A DNA stretch of 64,000 bases, taken from the NCBI GenBank assembly GCA_019137255.1, contig WPDH01000004.1, positions 620,001 to 684,000 on the forward strand, written 5' to 3'. Position numbers and translations under genes: made by a program. The notes under the pieces were generated by a model. That model saw nothing but the letters and a program-made list of their open reading frames with translations, was not told the DNA's origin and made no database searches. Shown here piece by piece: positions 47,167-57,502 of the stretch. This stretch comes from Corinectria fuckeliana. Its lineage: Eukaryota; Ascomycota; Sordariomycetes; Hypocreales; Nectriaceae. Position 1 is the first letter of the stretch. Every line of letters starts with the position of its first letter.

Positions 47167-47468
47167 TTAGGGGATCTGGAAGTTCGGGGGCACGCAGTAG
47201 GGGCTGAGGCTGGGAGGGTAGAACTTGCAGACGGTCTTGGGGGGGCATTTGCCGCCGTCCTGATACGTTCGGTCAGAATAGGTAGACAGCAGTGAAGATG
47301 GCGATGGGGTGGGATGGAACTTACAACCCAGACTGCTTCGGTGCTGCACACCTGCCAGCCCTCACCGTAGGCTTTGCATTGGTACGTGCCGGGCTTGCAG
47401 CCGTGGGGTTTGGGAGCCGCGGCGGCGAAGGTGGCCAGGACGGCGACGAGGGCGGCGGAGATCTGCAT
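47167..47468 (-). CDS. Small secreted cysteine-rich protein
   Basis: Two exons, complement of 47325-47468 and 47167-47259, with a 65-nt GTAAGT...CAG intron in phase 0, giving 78 residues. Residues 1-18 are a clear signal peptide (MQISAALVAVLATFAAAA), leaving a mature peptide of about 60 residues with six cysteines: C24, C31, C41, C53, C59 and C70. The spacing C-X6-C-X9-C-X11-C-X5-C-X10-C suggests three disulfides. The mature part is rich in Pro, Gly and Lys. It matches the profile of fungal effector-like secreted proteins but no named family is recognised. Both cysteine halves lie on separate exons, and the join restores the six-cysteine pattern, which supports the model. Function unknown. 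Confidence 0.82.
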
Positions 47469-50452
47469 GGTGATGGGAGCTTGTTTGGTGGAGGAGGATG
47501 GAAAGTAGACGAGTTGAGTTGAGCTTGGGCTTGGGTTTTTGGTAGTATGCTTAAGTGATGGCGATGATACAAGAAAAGGTTCGGTTCAGAGGCGGGTGGT
47601 TGGGGTCTTTATATACCCAATATCTGCCTTGAACCCCGTACAAGGTAGCTCGAAATATAGGACTAGCACTTCTTTACGGCCAGACCAGCACACATCATCC
47701 CAAGCTCCCTCCTTCTCTCAGGGCTCGGCTGGTTCCAAGACTGTCGTATGTCTCAGGTCGGGCAACCACTCAGGAGTGTCGGCTGAGTGCTGCTGCAAGC
47801 CACGGAAGACGAGCTGGACTCGGCCGTCGTCACGCAGCAGCATCAGAGGGGATGTTCTGGTGGCTGCGGCGGGATACGACGGTCATGAGGAGGCGGGCGA
47901 TCGGCGAGCGGTACGGGGTGGGTGGCATGCGATGCTTACTCTGCTGGAGGGTGTTTTCTCGGCCAGTCTGAGGTGAGCCATCGCCAACATGCTTGAACCC
48001 TTCCGACGTGGCCGCCACTTGTCGTTGGCTGCCGCATCGTATTCCTTGAACTTTCTGCCCCGTTCAAGTGGCAGAGCTAGAAAGTCTCATGAGAGCGCGG
48101 CTAAGGGTTGTCTACCTAGAAGCTAAGTCTAAACGGAACGCCTCGCTGATGAGGGCGAGCGACACAAGCCCTACAGAGCAACGATTCTTTTCTCTGCGGC
48201 CGTGGGACGGTGACACGGCTCTGCGTAGTACGTCACCTGGTTGTCGGGCTGCACTCTGCACGTAATCTGTGCGACGCCTCCCTCAGCCATATGCGAGCCT
48301 TATGCGTAGTCTGGGTTTCGAGCTGCACGAGTGCATAGAGGGCATGGGCTCCGGATGGCCTATTACTGTATCGGTATGCGATGTATTACAGTATATATTT
48401 ACTACAGCCGCCAAGATCATATGAGGTCTCCACATGGCAGTGTATTCCTGGTCGTCATTCTTCCACCCGGAGACTTTACGTCGATGCTATAAATACTTCC
48501 CCACACCACCCACCCACACAGCCGGCATTGAGCAGTGGGCAGGGCTTAAAGTCGAAAGGCAAGTTTAGTCGGCAGATGCCGCTAATACCCCGCAAAACGA
48601 ACGATGCGATACGACACCACCCATCAGCTTTCTTAGGACATTGGCGTCGAGATGGCTGCTGATTCGTCTGCAGCTGCAGGTGGCCTCGTGTTTGAGCTGC
48701 CGAGGGTCCGAGCTGTGCGTTCGGAAAGTCGGCGGAGACTGTGATGGGTGAGACTAACCTTTTCTCGTAGACTACGGTGTAGCTGGGGGGGCTTTCTTGG
48801 TGTGTCGAGGACATCCCAGAGACAGGTGATGACGGCTCCGCACTTCAGCCTCGGGTCTCGGGCCTCAGCTTGCGTGCAATGCGTGAGATACGAATACGCT
48901 GGGCGTCGTTGATGCGGCATGCCTTACCCGTCTCTCTGTACTGTTGGCGGCGATTGGTGGCCGATAATCTGACTTGGACTGCAGTACTTACTTCGGACTG
49001 CGAATGCTTCTGTTGGTGATCTGAGTAAGTCGCCTCAGCGTGGGCTGACAAGCACGCACAATGCCATCATCTCATCCGTCCCTTGGATACATACAAACAC
49101 AACCGGTCCATCCGTAGTCTCCTCGCTTCACCGCCCGAGAAGCTTAGATGCATGCCAGGGGTGCCATAGGCAGAGTACAAAGTAGTCTCTCTCATGTCCG
49201 TGTGTGTACGGTTGTGTCCCCCAAAGGATTTACATAATAGCTTGGGAGGGATGCCACTACACGAGAATATCCCCGCAAAGCTGCTTCTCGCGCTTATCCA
49301 ATGGTAGTCTAGGAATCGACGCAACATCCAGAACATGGCTGAGACTCGGGTCAGCAAGACAGAAGTGCCCAAGCCCGGGCGTGTCTCTCGGGCAGTTCTC
49401 AAGCCTCGACGCCACACAGCCTCAATGCTATCCTCCAATAACTCGTCCTCGATTATGGCCTCGGTCTGTTCCCAGAATAGACAGACCTGGAACCAGCCCG
49501 AAGCCCTAGTCTACCTGCTTTCACCGCACCAACGGCCCCGCTGACCCACGCCGTGGCGGCCGTGCTCCGCTCTCCGGCGGAGGCCAAGGCCGAGCGGCCT
49601 AAACTCGACGATCTAATTACCCGCCACAGAAGAGCATCAGCGCCGGATGAGAGCAGCATATTGCGACGACGAAAGAATCTCCCGACTCGGTCATGAGCGA
49701 TGTGAATCGGACGCTTCGCTGTCCAAAGTTAAGTCCCAACGACCTAGTTATGCTGAACCTCGAGCCCCGTTCGGTAGTTGAGACTCTAGATGGCCGAATC
49801 ATTCCAATATCTAACTACCTAGATAAAGGGAATGCCTCTGAGCTGCAATTTCACTTGGATGAGAGAAACGTATATCAGTATCTTGGAAATGGCACCTAAC
49901 GAGCTCATGAGATCTACGCAACTCGATTTGTTGGCCGACCACAAGGACCACACCAAGGTCTTATCAGGACGGCATTTCGGGGCCATCAGATAAAGGGTCG
50001 ATGGTTGATGTGACACATTGTAGCTTCAAAGCAACGGGAGGATAACGAGATCTTGAAATATATAAAGGAACACCAGCCTGAGCGCAGTTAGCTCCGAAGA
50101 AACCGACTCCGAGGGTACGGGTGACTATTGGAAAGAGGGCTGAACCCCCAGGCAACTCGAAAACGCATCATTAACGCATCCCGGTGGATAGGCGGCAGTT
50201 AAGTCTTCAACGAATCGGCCTCATGCTAGTCTCGTCTCCTCCACTCTGTTTGCTTTGGCTTTATCTAGCACACACGAGTCTAGGCTTGATAAATACCCGT
50301 AGTCGAGGCTGACTTGAGACGTGCGAATAGTTGACCCGTTGGCATCAAGTTCTCGTTGTACCAGAGAACGGCGCTCATCACTTTGATCCTCTTCCCAGAT
50401 ACACGATTTCCATCTTGGGAACAAGGACTCAACTCTCGGGCTTGACGTTTGT
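47469..50452. other. 3-kb intergenic with coding-like scraps
   Basis: No complete gene. A plus-strand stretch at about 49335-49900 shows protein-like frames: one starting MAETRVSKTEV at 49335, one at about 49479-49696 containing THAVAAVLRSPAEAKAERP and RRKNLPTRS before a stop, and one at 49693-49899. They are in different frames and may be a decayed gene. On the minus strand a frame beginning MSSTHQESPPSYTVVYEK (48476-48814) is followed by a GTTAGT that could be a donor. Neither can be assigned. Confidence 0.4.
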
Positions 50453-51112
50453 CTACTTCCAGGTGCTCGCGCTGTCGGCCCCGTTTCTCTTGCCTTCTTG
50501 GTACACCTCGCTGAGTCCGTCATACAAACGCTTGATCCTCTCCACCTCGGATCTCAGGTGCTCCCTCCTCTCTGCATTCTCAACTTGATCTACCAAGTTA
50601 TCCAGGCTCCGCGCTGTGAAGAACTTGTTTGTTTTGTTGTACAGCGGCCTTTCCTTCAACGCCTCGTCTCCCTCCCCAGCCGCCCGCACTCGAAAGACCT
50701 CTTCCAGGATCTCAATGTCATACGGAATGGCGAAACGGTCACGGCTGTCTTCGTACGTGAACAAGAAATACAGTTCCTTGAACCCCGACCACGTGATGCC
50801 GCTCAGGCATAGACTGCATGGCTCATGCGTCGCTAGGAAGACGCAGTCTTTGCGCGGGTTTGGTCGCGTGGCGGCGTCTGGGAAGGACACGGTGTAGAAT
50901 TGCTGAATGCAGTTGATCTCGCCGTGGAGAAGAGGGGAGACGCGCTCGTTGTTTGTCGAAACAGTGTACGGTCTCAGTGTCGATGAAGCAAGGATGGCGG
51001 CGCCAAAGACCTTGCTGCCAGAGGAGACGCCGTCGCGAGTGAGTGGAACAATGTCAAATTCAATGGTGCGTAAAAGAGCAGTCAGGACATCTTCAGCTGG
51101 CTTTGAAGTCAT
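50453..51112 (-). CDS. Cytidine/deoxycytidylate deaminase-like protein
   Basis: Single exon of 219 residues with ATG at 51112. It carries the zinc-dependent deaminase motifs: HGE with ligand H63 and proton-shuttle E65 in LLHGEINC, and the cysteine pair C99/C102 in HEPCSLCLSG. Between them lies an expected alpha/beta core (VFGAAILA, DCVFLATHEPC). This is the CMP/dCMP/tRNA-adenosine deaminase fold; the particular substrate (free base, nucleoside or nucleotide) cannot be told. The C-terminal 70 residues are charged and likely helical. No targeting signal. It is the last clearly intact gene before the decayed region that begins at about 51.4 kb. Confidence 0.88.
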   Translation of the reverse strand: MTSKPAEDVLTALLRTIEFDIVPLTRDGVSSGSKVFGAAILASSTLRPYTVSTNNERVSPLLHGEINCIQQFYTVSFPDAATRPNPRKDCVFLATHEPCSLCLSGITWSGFKELYFLFTYEDSRDRFAIPYDIEILEEVFRVRAAGEGDEALKERPLYNKTNKFFTARSLDNLVDQVENAERREHLRSEVERIKRLYDGLSEVYQEGKRNGADSASTWK

Positions 51113-51415
51113 GGCGGTGCTGGTAATTGGGATCTTTGCCTGATATGGGTGAACTGGCCTGGATTGATGTATACGTTGACAGAAGAGGAGATCGCCTCAA
51201 GACATCGTGTTATATAGCCCTATCATTTAAGTCTTTTCCAGCGGTGACATTCGTACACTTATCGGAGCTGTCCGTAGCGCTGTCGAGCAAGTGGACTAAT
51301 CCACCGGCAGCGGCGGCGACCTCCGATCGGGGGTCCGCGATCGCTGGGGGCACTTCCACATAGGACCACTATACTCGGAGACGAAACTGAAGCGAACAAA
51401 AAACAATCTGTGTAT

Positions 51416-52330
51416 CTAGAGTTGGGCTGTAGCTGAGCTGAGCTTAGGCTGAGGATCCTGAAACTCGGGCTGAGGTGCCTTACCTGCAAATAACCTTGCA
51501 AATAAAGACCCACGGGTTTGATATATTGCCACATCCCTGTCAACATGTGCCCTGGCCAAAGTTGGATCTGTCTCCTCGTTCAGGTACATGTCTTCCCGTC
51601 TGGGCCTCATTGCAGGCTCACAGTCGCTCCCCGCCCAGTGTCTTCGGCTAGCTCCGCCGGCAACGACAGTAACTCTGCTTTAGCTGGCTCCTTGTTGAAC
51701 TCCTCGACGTGTTCAAAATCAACTAGACGCATACCGCTTCCGCTTCCAGGAACCCGGTCAACAACGGAGTTGTATCGATTCACGTCGCCATGAACCAACC
51801 CCAGGCGATGCAGCCTGCGAAGCAACCCCTCACACCTGGGCAGGTTGTTCTCTGCCGATCGTGTTGTTTGTGGCGGTAGAAGGTGCACACTATTAGTGAA
51901 TATTATATGCCTGTATCTACTCGTATGCATGTATCAAGCTAGAAAGGGGCACAGGAAGTGTTCCTTCAGGGATAGCCATTGCATCTCTGTAGTCTGACAC
52001 AGCAGATGTAACCGTCAACAGCTCTGGCCCATCAATACACAGCCTCAGTGAGGTGGACCCGAACCGCTTATGGCGCGGGTTCCCTGCCAATCGATACGCG
52101 CGCTGGTATTGCCTGCAACTCACCAAGGTGGCCTTAACCCAATGTTGTTGTTTTGGCTTAAGCATAACCGCCAGTAGAGTAATTTCTTGATGAGCACTAT
52201 TGGGTCGGTTGGTATCAGAACTGGGACTAGTCCAAGCATGACCGACGATGCAGCCAGCCCGAGGTTGACAAGGACTACGCAACACTGGCAGCTTTAGTCT
52301 CTCTACGTCGTAGCGGGCAACGATGAACAT
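51416..52330 (-). pseudogene. Kinase-like (phosphotransferase fold) gene remnant
   Basis: Read on the minus strand. A 137-codon frame from an ATG at 52330 runs to a stop at 51917; beyond it, after an AG acceptor near 51836, a frame reads CEGLLRRLHRLGLVHGDVNRYN and MRLVDFEHVEEF, the catalytic HGDxxxxN and DFE segments of aminoglycoside/choline-kinase-like phosphotransferases, ending with SLPAELAEDTGRG. The catalytic loop is intact, but the ATP-binding N-lobe is not recognisable in the first piece and no single splice pattern joins them cleanly, so I call it a remnant. Fungal genomes carry many such kinase-like proteins of unknown role. It could still be a spliced gene. Confidence 0.5.
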
Positions 52331-53761
52331 GAAAGGCTCGGAAAAGCCTCCTTTTTCTCGTTGTCCTACTAGATCGCCATCGTCGCTTGCTTGACTAGTA
52401 AAATTTCTGCTCGGGTATGAGAGTTAACATGCTTGTGCAAGGTTAATCGCCCTAATACTCAGCAAAAGATCCGAGCCATATTATCTCAACTATCGTCCCC
52501 CTCACTGCACTAGATGTATCTCTCCCCCTTAATCTTTTCAGTAACGAAGTTCGTCTCTTAGGCTAAGACGTTATAACTACCTCAGTTAGTCAGATAAATA
52601 GGATAGCATAAATTAGAAGGCATCATCGGCATGAGATTCAATATAATATATGTCTTCCTTGTGAAAACTCCACGTAGTCCTTCATTGCTGTCAGCAATGT
52701 CTCCTCAAGCTGTGTAGTGAGCTCAGGTTGGGCTGCGGCCTCCAGCTGGTTCGCTAGTCTGTTTGCGTGCTATCCTGCATCCGAAATCTGGTCTTAGATG
52801 CGTTTGAGCTCTTGTCTTAAGATGAGTAAGGTCTCTAATGTCAGCGAAGATGGCTTTACAGTAGCATGAACCTTCAAGATGAACGGCACCTAGTTTCGGT
52901 ATCCGTGAGGTCGTACTGTTGTGCTTGAGCGGGTTCGTTGACTTCATCGCAGGTGGCGATAATTTCCTTGCCGACGTTCGTAGCTGTACGCAAGTGTCTA
53001 AGGATTCTACTCGCTTCGACCAACTCGAGCTCGAGGCCCCGGACGAAAAGCTAGCGGCCAAGATTGTGACTCCCATCCGCTACGACGCCGCTGACTTGCA
53101 TCACTGCAACTTCCTTAATGAACTCATATCTCAACTCCTCTTCCTTCTTTGCTCTCTCTATAACTCACCTTTTCTCTGCCTCTGTACGTCCCTCCTTCCC
53201 CAGCGTGATAATTTACCAAGGCGATGAAACATGGCGACAGATTGTGTTATTCGAGCTTCTATAAAACTTGATACTGCGCCTAAGTAGTGATCATCGAGGA
53301 GAGAGCGGAAGGGCTCAGGATGGCTTCGAGTGGGCTGAAATGCGGCCGCGGGACAACGTGACAGCTGCAAAGACGAACTGTTGCTTATGATTAACCAATG
53401 ACGTCAACTGATTAGTACCATGAAAGGACTACCTAGACAGTAGAGAATATGCTGGCCTCGGGGCTGAATAATGCAGAAGAACTTGGCTCCGGTCTGCGTC
53501 CTTCCTTTTGGTAGCAACGCACATTCACTCACCATCTTCCGGGCTATTGTGAAAAGTGCACACTGTTTCAGAGATCGTTGGCATACTGCGAAGTTTACTC
53601 AATCGCAAATTGTTTCATAGCCCTAGACCATCCTCTCTTCTACGTCGACCTTCATATCTTTTGCTACCTGGCCTGAGATGACAATGTCTGTATGTGACGG
53701 CCACACGAACAACGGCATGGCCCGAGGCACATTACACGGAACCGTTCAATCACGCAAATAG
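52331..53761. other. Unassigned sequence in the decayed region
   Basis: AT-richer than the gene-rich middle. A plus-strand frame at 52919-53227 looks partly protein-like (SGFVDFIAGGDNFLADV) but cannot be assigned. No intact gene. Confidence 0.4.
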
Positions 53762-54217
53762 ACACCGAGACACCCTCTAATTGGAGGGTTCCTCATTCTA
53801 CAGATCATAAACTCGACACATCTGCTCAATGAATTAGCACGGCTAGATGCAGAAATACAGAACAAGCGCCTCGTGACACCAGACCAGACGACGACCCTGC
53901 CCTTTTCCCCCAATCAATACAATCAGTTCTCCCATCTTCTTTCCGTAGGCGGGAAGCAAATGCAACACGCGAGACGACAAGAGCCTAGAGAATGCGGTCA
54001 AGGACCTGGCGAGTGGTGCTTCCTTGTGGTTCTTATGATTATCATGGTCTTTGACCTCTCGGCTGTCAAGAGCGTCGTGGTCGTTTGCCTGGCTATCCCC
54101 CTATTTGCCTTGGCGCTTGCTCTGTTCTTCGAGGTGTCGACTAAAGACACATTCTCCGTCACGGCTGCTTATGCTGCCGTGATGGTCGTTTTTGTTGGGA
54201 CAAGCGGTACGGACTAA
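53762..54217 (+). pseudogene. DUF6594-like membrane protein, 3' fragment
   Basis: An open reading after a possible acceptor (AAATAG at 53756-53761) gives PLIGGFLILQIINSTHLL then LARLDAEIQNKRLVTPDQ and TTTLPFSPNQYNQFSHLL. Then come a Gly/Glu-rich linker (CGQGPGEW), two hydrophobic segments (CFLVVLMIIMVFDLSAVKS and VVVVCLAIPLFALALALFF) and the end TAAYAAVMVVFVG. The last segments match the C-terminus of the fungal DUF6594 family, where two or three membrane spans end in an AAYAAVLVVFV-type strand. No ATG-led N-terminal part is found upstream, so it is either a truncated relic or the last exon of a gene whose other exons I cannot see. Confidence 0.5.
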
Positions 54218-54771
54218 CTACCACAACGATACATTGGACTTGATCATAAGCCTTCGAGTTGTGTAACCGTGAGTTAACTATAGTCATCATGTCGGTTGAG
54301 TCATGTTGCATTGGAACTCCTGTCGTCTAGTGAACACCCAGTCCACCCACCAAGCCACTAACCAATCCTAGATTAAGACTTTAGATAGATTCAACAATAC
54401 GTCTTTTAGTAGATAAGAACAATGACCCAGTCCATGAAAGGAAACGGAGTGTCCTGGGGGCACGCAAGTGAACTAAGGAAACAAAAGGTTAAACCAGGGT
54501 CTCTAAAACGGGGTCGGGGTGCATATTGGCTAACATAGGTAGCAACCTCGTCTTTGCCTCTTGCATCGATCACTATATGTACAACTCTAGATCTCTAACG
54601 GATCAACTTGGTTAACAGTTTGGGCTAATTGATTTGTTTGCATCAATGACCAAGTAATAAAATCCAGGGGTGACAAGGGCTACGGCTGTTTGCATTACAG
54701 TTATCTCTCTTCGCATCATAGAACTCAATACATGATATATTGTACTTTCCATTGTGGCATCCAACTATGTT
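54218..54771. other. Intergenic, no gene seen
   Basis: AT-rich spacer between the DUF6594-like fragment and the 3' end of the F-box remnant; nothing recognised. Confidence 0.55.
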
Positions 54772-56300
54772 CTACCGTTTCCACACGCGCTTAAAGGGCT
54801 CTACAACCAGCCTCCGCAGCACTGCACTCTGTTCGTTCTTCTCTTGTCGAGTCTTGCCGCTCTGGCGCAGCTGCTGCTCGTCCTCCCAAGCCTCCCACTC
54901 GATCGCATCCAGCGGTGCCGGTGCCGGTGCTGGTGGTGCGGTGCCCAGCGGGAACCACAGCTCGACGGTGCGTAGACGGGGAAAGGCGGCAATGGCGTCT
55001 AACGCGCTATAAGGCCATTCTTGCGTCTCTTCGTCCCGGGCGATATCGAGAGCTAGATATTCGAGATGGGGCAAGCTATTGCTCAGGTAGACAAGGTCGG
55101 GGACCCTAGGCAAAGTGTGTGTCTTGCTCGTTCATCCTTGCTCCGGCTCGTGTATCTTCAGCTGCTGCAGCGTCGCACCCCAGCGGTCGACGGATTCTGG
55201 CTTGCTGCCAACGCGGTTCCAACCCGAAAGGCACATCAGCTCCAGTGGCGAGATGACGTCCTGTAGAAAATCTGCCTCGAGCCAGCTCAGATGCTCGAGC
55301 ACAACCTCTCTGAGGAGAGGTCAATCTGGGGGCTATCGCGGATGCCAGATGGGGAGGCACGTCGTTCAACCGGACCAGCCGCGACCAGTCGAACGTCTCG
55401 GCCCAACAATCCCACTCGTAGCCTTTGGCGGGATACCCTTGGCACTGCGGCACCCCCTCCAAGCCCACGGATAGTCGTCGACGCCCAGCTCCCTCAAGGG
55501 CTGGCGGCCTCTCGCCGTCCGACAGGGCTAAGCCGCAGTACAGACCCTCGATACTCGGAGGTCCGTAGCCGCTGCAGCCTCCGCGGGTCACCAGACATCC
55601 ACCAGAGGAAGCCTGGTGATATTGGGGCACGAGAGCAGTACCTTTTTCAGGGCGCGCATGGTCTCGAGGCAGTCCTGCTCCTGGACGAAGGTGACCTGGA
55701 CAGAGAGGGTGTAGAGGCTCTGGCTACCTGCGAGGCCGTGTAGGAAGGCACGCGCCTGGACGTGAGACTCCCTGGTTTCGTTGCAGAAGACGGACGTTTG
55801 CAGACGCAGCCCGGGAGGCAGTGCTGCCAGGATGGGGGTCGAGACAGGCACAGCCCTGTCATGGCAGGTATCATGGCGGCCAACTCGGTCGGGATCTCGT
55901 TGCTTTCCTTCCGACCATGATAGCACTCGCCGCCGCACACCTGGAGCATCCGTATTGCTTCAAGTTAGCCGAGGCGTCTAATAAGATCGAGGCGGTCGAG
56001 CACATATCTGCTCTTGTCGAGGTCGATATGCACACGGCCGTGCTGGACGTAGCGGGCCTGTTCGTACAAGGATGAACGCAACGACGCCACCGTGCGGAGG
56101 TCCTCGGGGCGCAGGTCATGGAGGAAAGTGAGGATACGTTGCACGACGAGACCTAGCAGCTGGGCCACAGATGGCCTCGCGCGGTCCAGAGATAATGGCT
56201 CTCGTGTGGTGATGGTGCTGGGCACGTGCAGATTCGCTTCAGATTCGCTACGTTGCTGTTGGCTGCGAAAAAGATGGGAAAGGCGACGCCTTGGAGGCAT
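54772..56300 (-). pseudogene. F-box/leucine-rich protein pseudogene
   Basis: The minus strand starts at an ATG (56300) and runs into an F-box: ILTFLHDLRPEDLRTVASL, YVQHGRVHIDLDKSRYVLDRLDLIRRLG. A TAA (55967-55965) interrupts it, but the same frame continues with LEAIRMLQVCGGECYHG. Later frames change several times (near 55860, 55570, 55500, 55440 and 55325) while the protein goes on as RAVPVSTPILAALPP, CPNITRLPLVDVW, GYPAKGYEWDCWAETFDWS, RLVRLNDVPPHLASAIAP and REVVLEHLSWLEADF. A TGA at 55134-55132 falls just before TLPRVPDLVYLSNSLPHLEY, and the last frame ends at 54772. An intact protein would have been about 480-500 residues. In function such proteins are substrate receptors of SCF ubiquitin ligases. 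At least two stops and about five frameshifts make it non-functional unless sequence quality is to blame. Confidence 0.85.
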
Positions 56301-56549
56301 GATGGGGAAACAAGAAATGCCAACTAGTTAGCATCTAGATGCAGGAGGAGTCTTGGGGTTCTTAGGTAAACTTAAGAGGGTCGTCAGCATGATAGGGGGA
56401 TACCTGCAGAAGTGAAATCCATCACATATCACTTAGTTACTGTCAATGACCGCCATACCAAAAGGTAAGGCACCTTACTCTTGGGCACGTCATATCTCTC
56501 ATGATAGGTGGTCACCTTCTCCAGCCCATCCTTCGCTCTTCTAACCTCT

Positions 56550-57502
56550 CAACCTTTAGGCATCCCCCACTTGGTCGCCGGAGACATGCTCATCTCGGCA
56601 AACATGCGATACGTGTCCGGGTTGACGAGAGCGCGAGGCTGGTTGTCCTTTGCCAGTTGAGCCGCCAGCTTGAACCCTACACCAGGGTCGCCATCTGTTC
56701 GAAATATCAGCATCCGTTTCGCTCCCTGAACTGCTTCGTTCGCTCTTCCCCAACTTATTGTCCCTGACCCTCCCCACGACGTGCACCATCTCATACAAAA
56801 GGGTCCCCGATACGGAGTTATAGTGTCCTACATATGTGCAATTGTTCGACACCTGCTTCTCCGCGGCGTAGCCCTGGTCCAAGGTAGCAAAGACTTGAAG
56901 GTCGTTGTCCCCCCACCGTTGCGGCACAAGATGATTCCAACTAACTCAGTCAGCTGCTCGTCAATGACTTGAGTGGCAGTAAACATTTTCTAGACGTAGC
57001 TGTTTTCTTTCGCCTCCGTAGATGGCTCTAGGGAGCTCGCTGAACTATCGGCTAGTTCCCAGCCTAACAGAACCGCATTGTTGACTTCAAGACTCTCCAG
57101 TGTTCCTTCGAGTCCTCCCCGGATGTCGGAGTACATGACTGTGTGGCAAGTTGTGTTTAGCAAAACCGTTGTATCTCGGGGGGTCTCGACAGAGCCTCAC
57201 TCACTGTTGGCAGGTCTCATAGTAGCCTGTCCATCACTATCCAGTCCCAGGCGGGTCCCGAATTTGACACCAAACATGAATTTTGCGTTAGCTCCAGCCA
57301 ATTTCTGGGCCTCGCTGTACGAACTGAGCAGGGACAACTGGGTGGGAATGAGGTCTATTTCCCACCGCATTATCCCAAATATCGTCCATCGACTTACCTT
57401 GGAACGGCCAGTTGTCGCAGCTAACAGTCCTCCAGGCCACGCCGCAAGGCACTGCAGGATGACGAGGAAGGGGAGAAGCGCCTGGAGCGTAGTAGTCTGC
57501 AT
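56550..57502 (-). pseudogene. Secreted metallopeptidase-like gene, degenerate zinc motif
   Basis: Starts at ATG 57502 with a signal peptide (TTTLQALLPFLVILQCLAAW). A GTAAGT donor follows near 57400, then a coding stretch with SYSEAQKLAGANAKFMFGVK to a GTGAGT donor near 57205, then VMYSDIRGGLEGTLESL. A TAG (near 56993) stops the frame ahead of TATQVIDEQLTELVG. After a further frameshift comes the C-terminal domain: DNDLQVFATLDQGYAAEK, SGTLLYEMVHVVG and, in another frame, FKLAAQLAKDNQPRALVNPD then MFAEMSMSPATKWGMP. The domain is like fungal zincin-type secreted peptidases (deuterolysin / lysine-specific metallo-endopeptidase group), where HExxH is expected; here the first His is Tyr (YEMVH), a C-to-T change. 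Stop, frameshift and loss of the zinc ligand all indicate decay. Confidence 0.65.
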
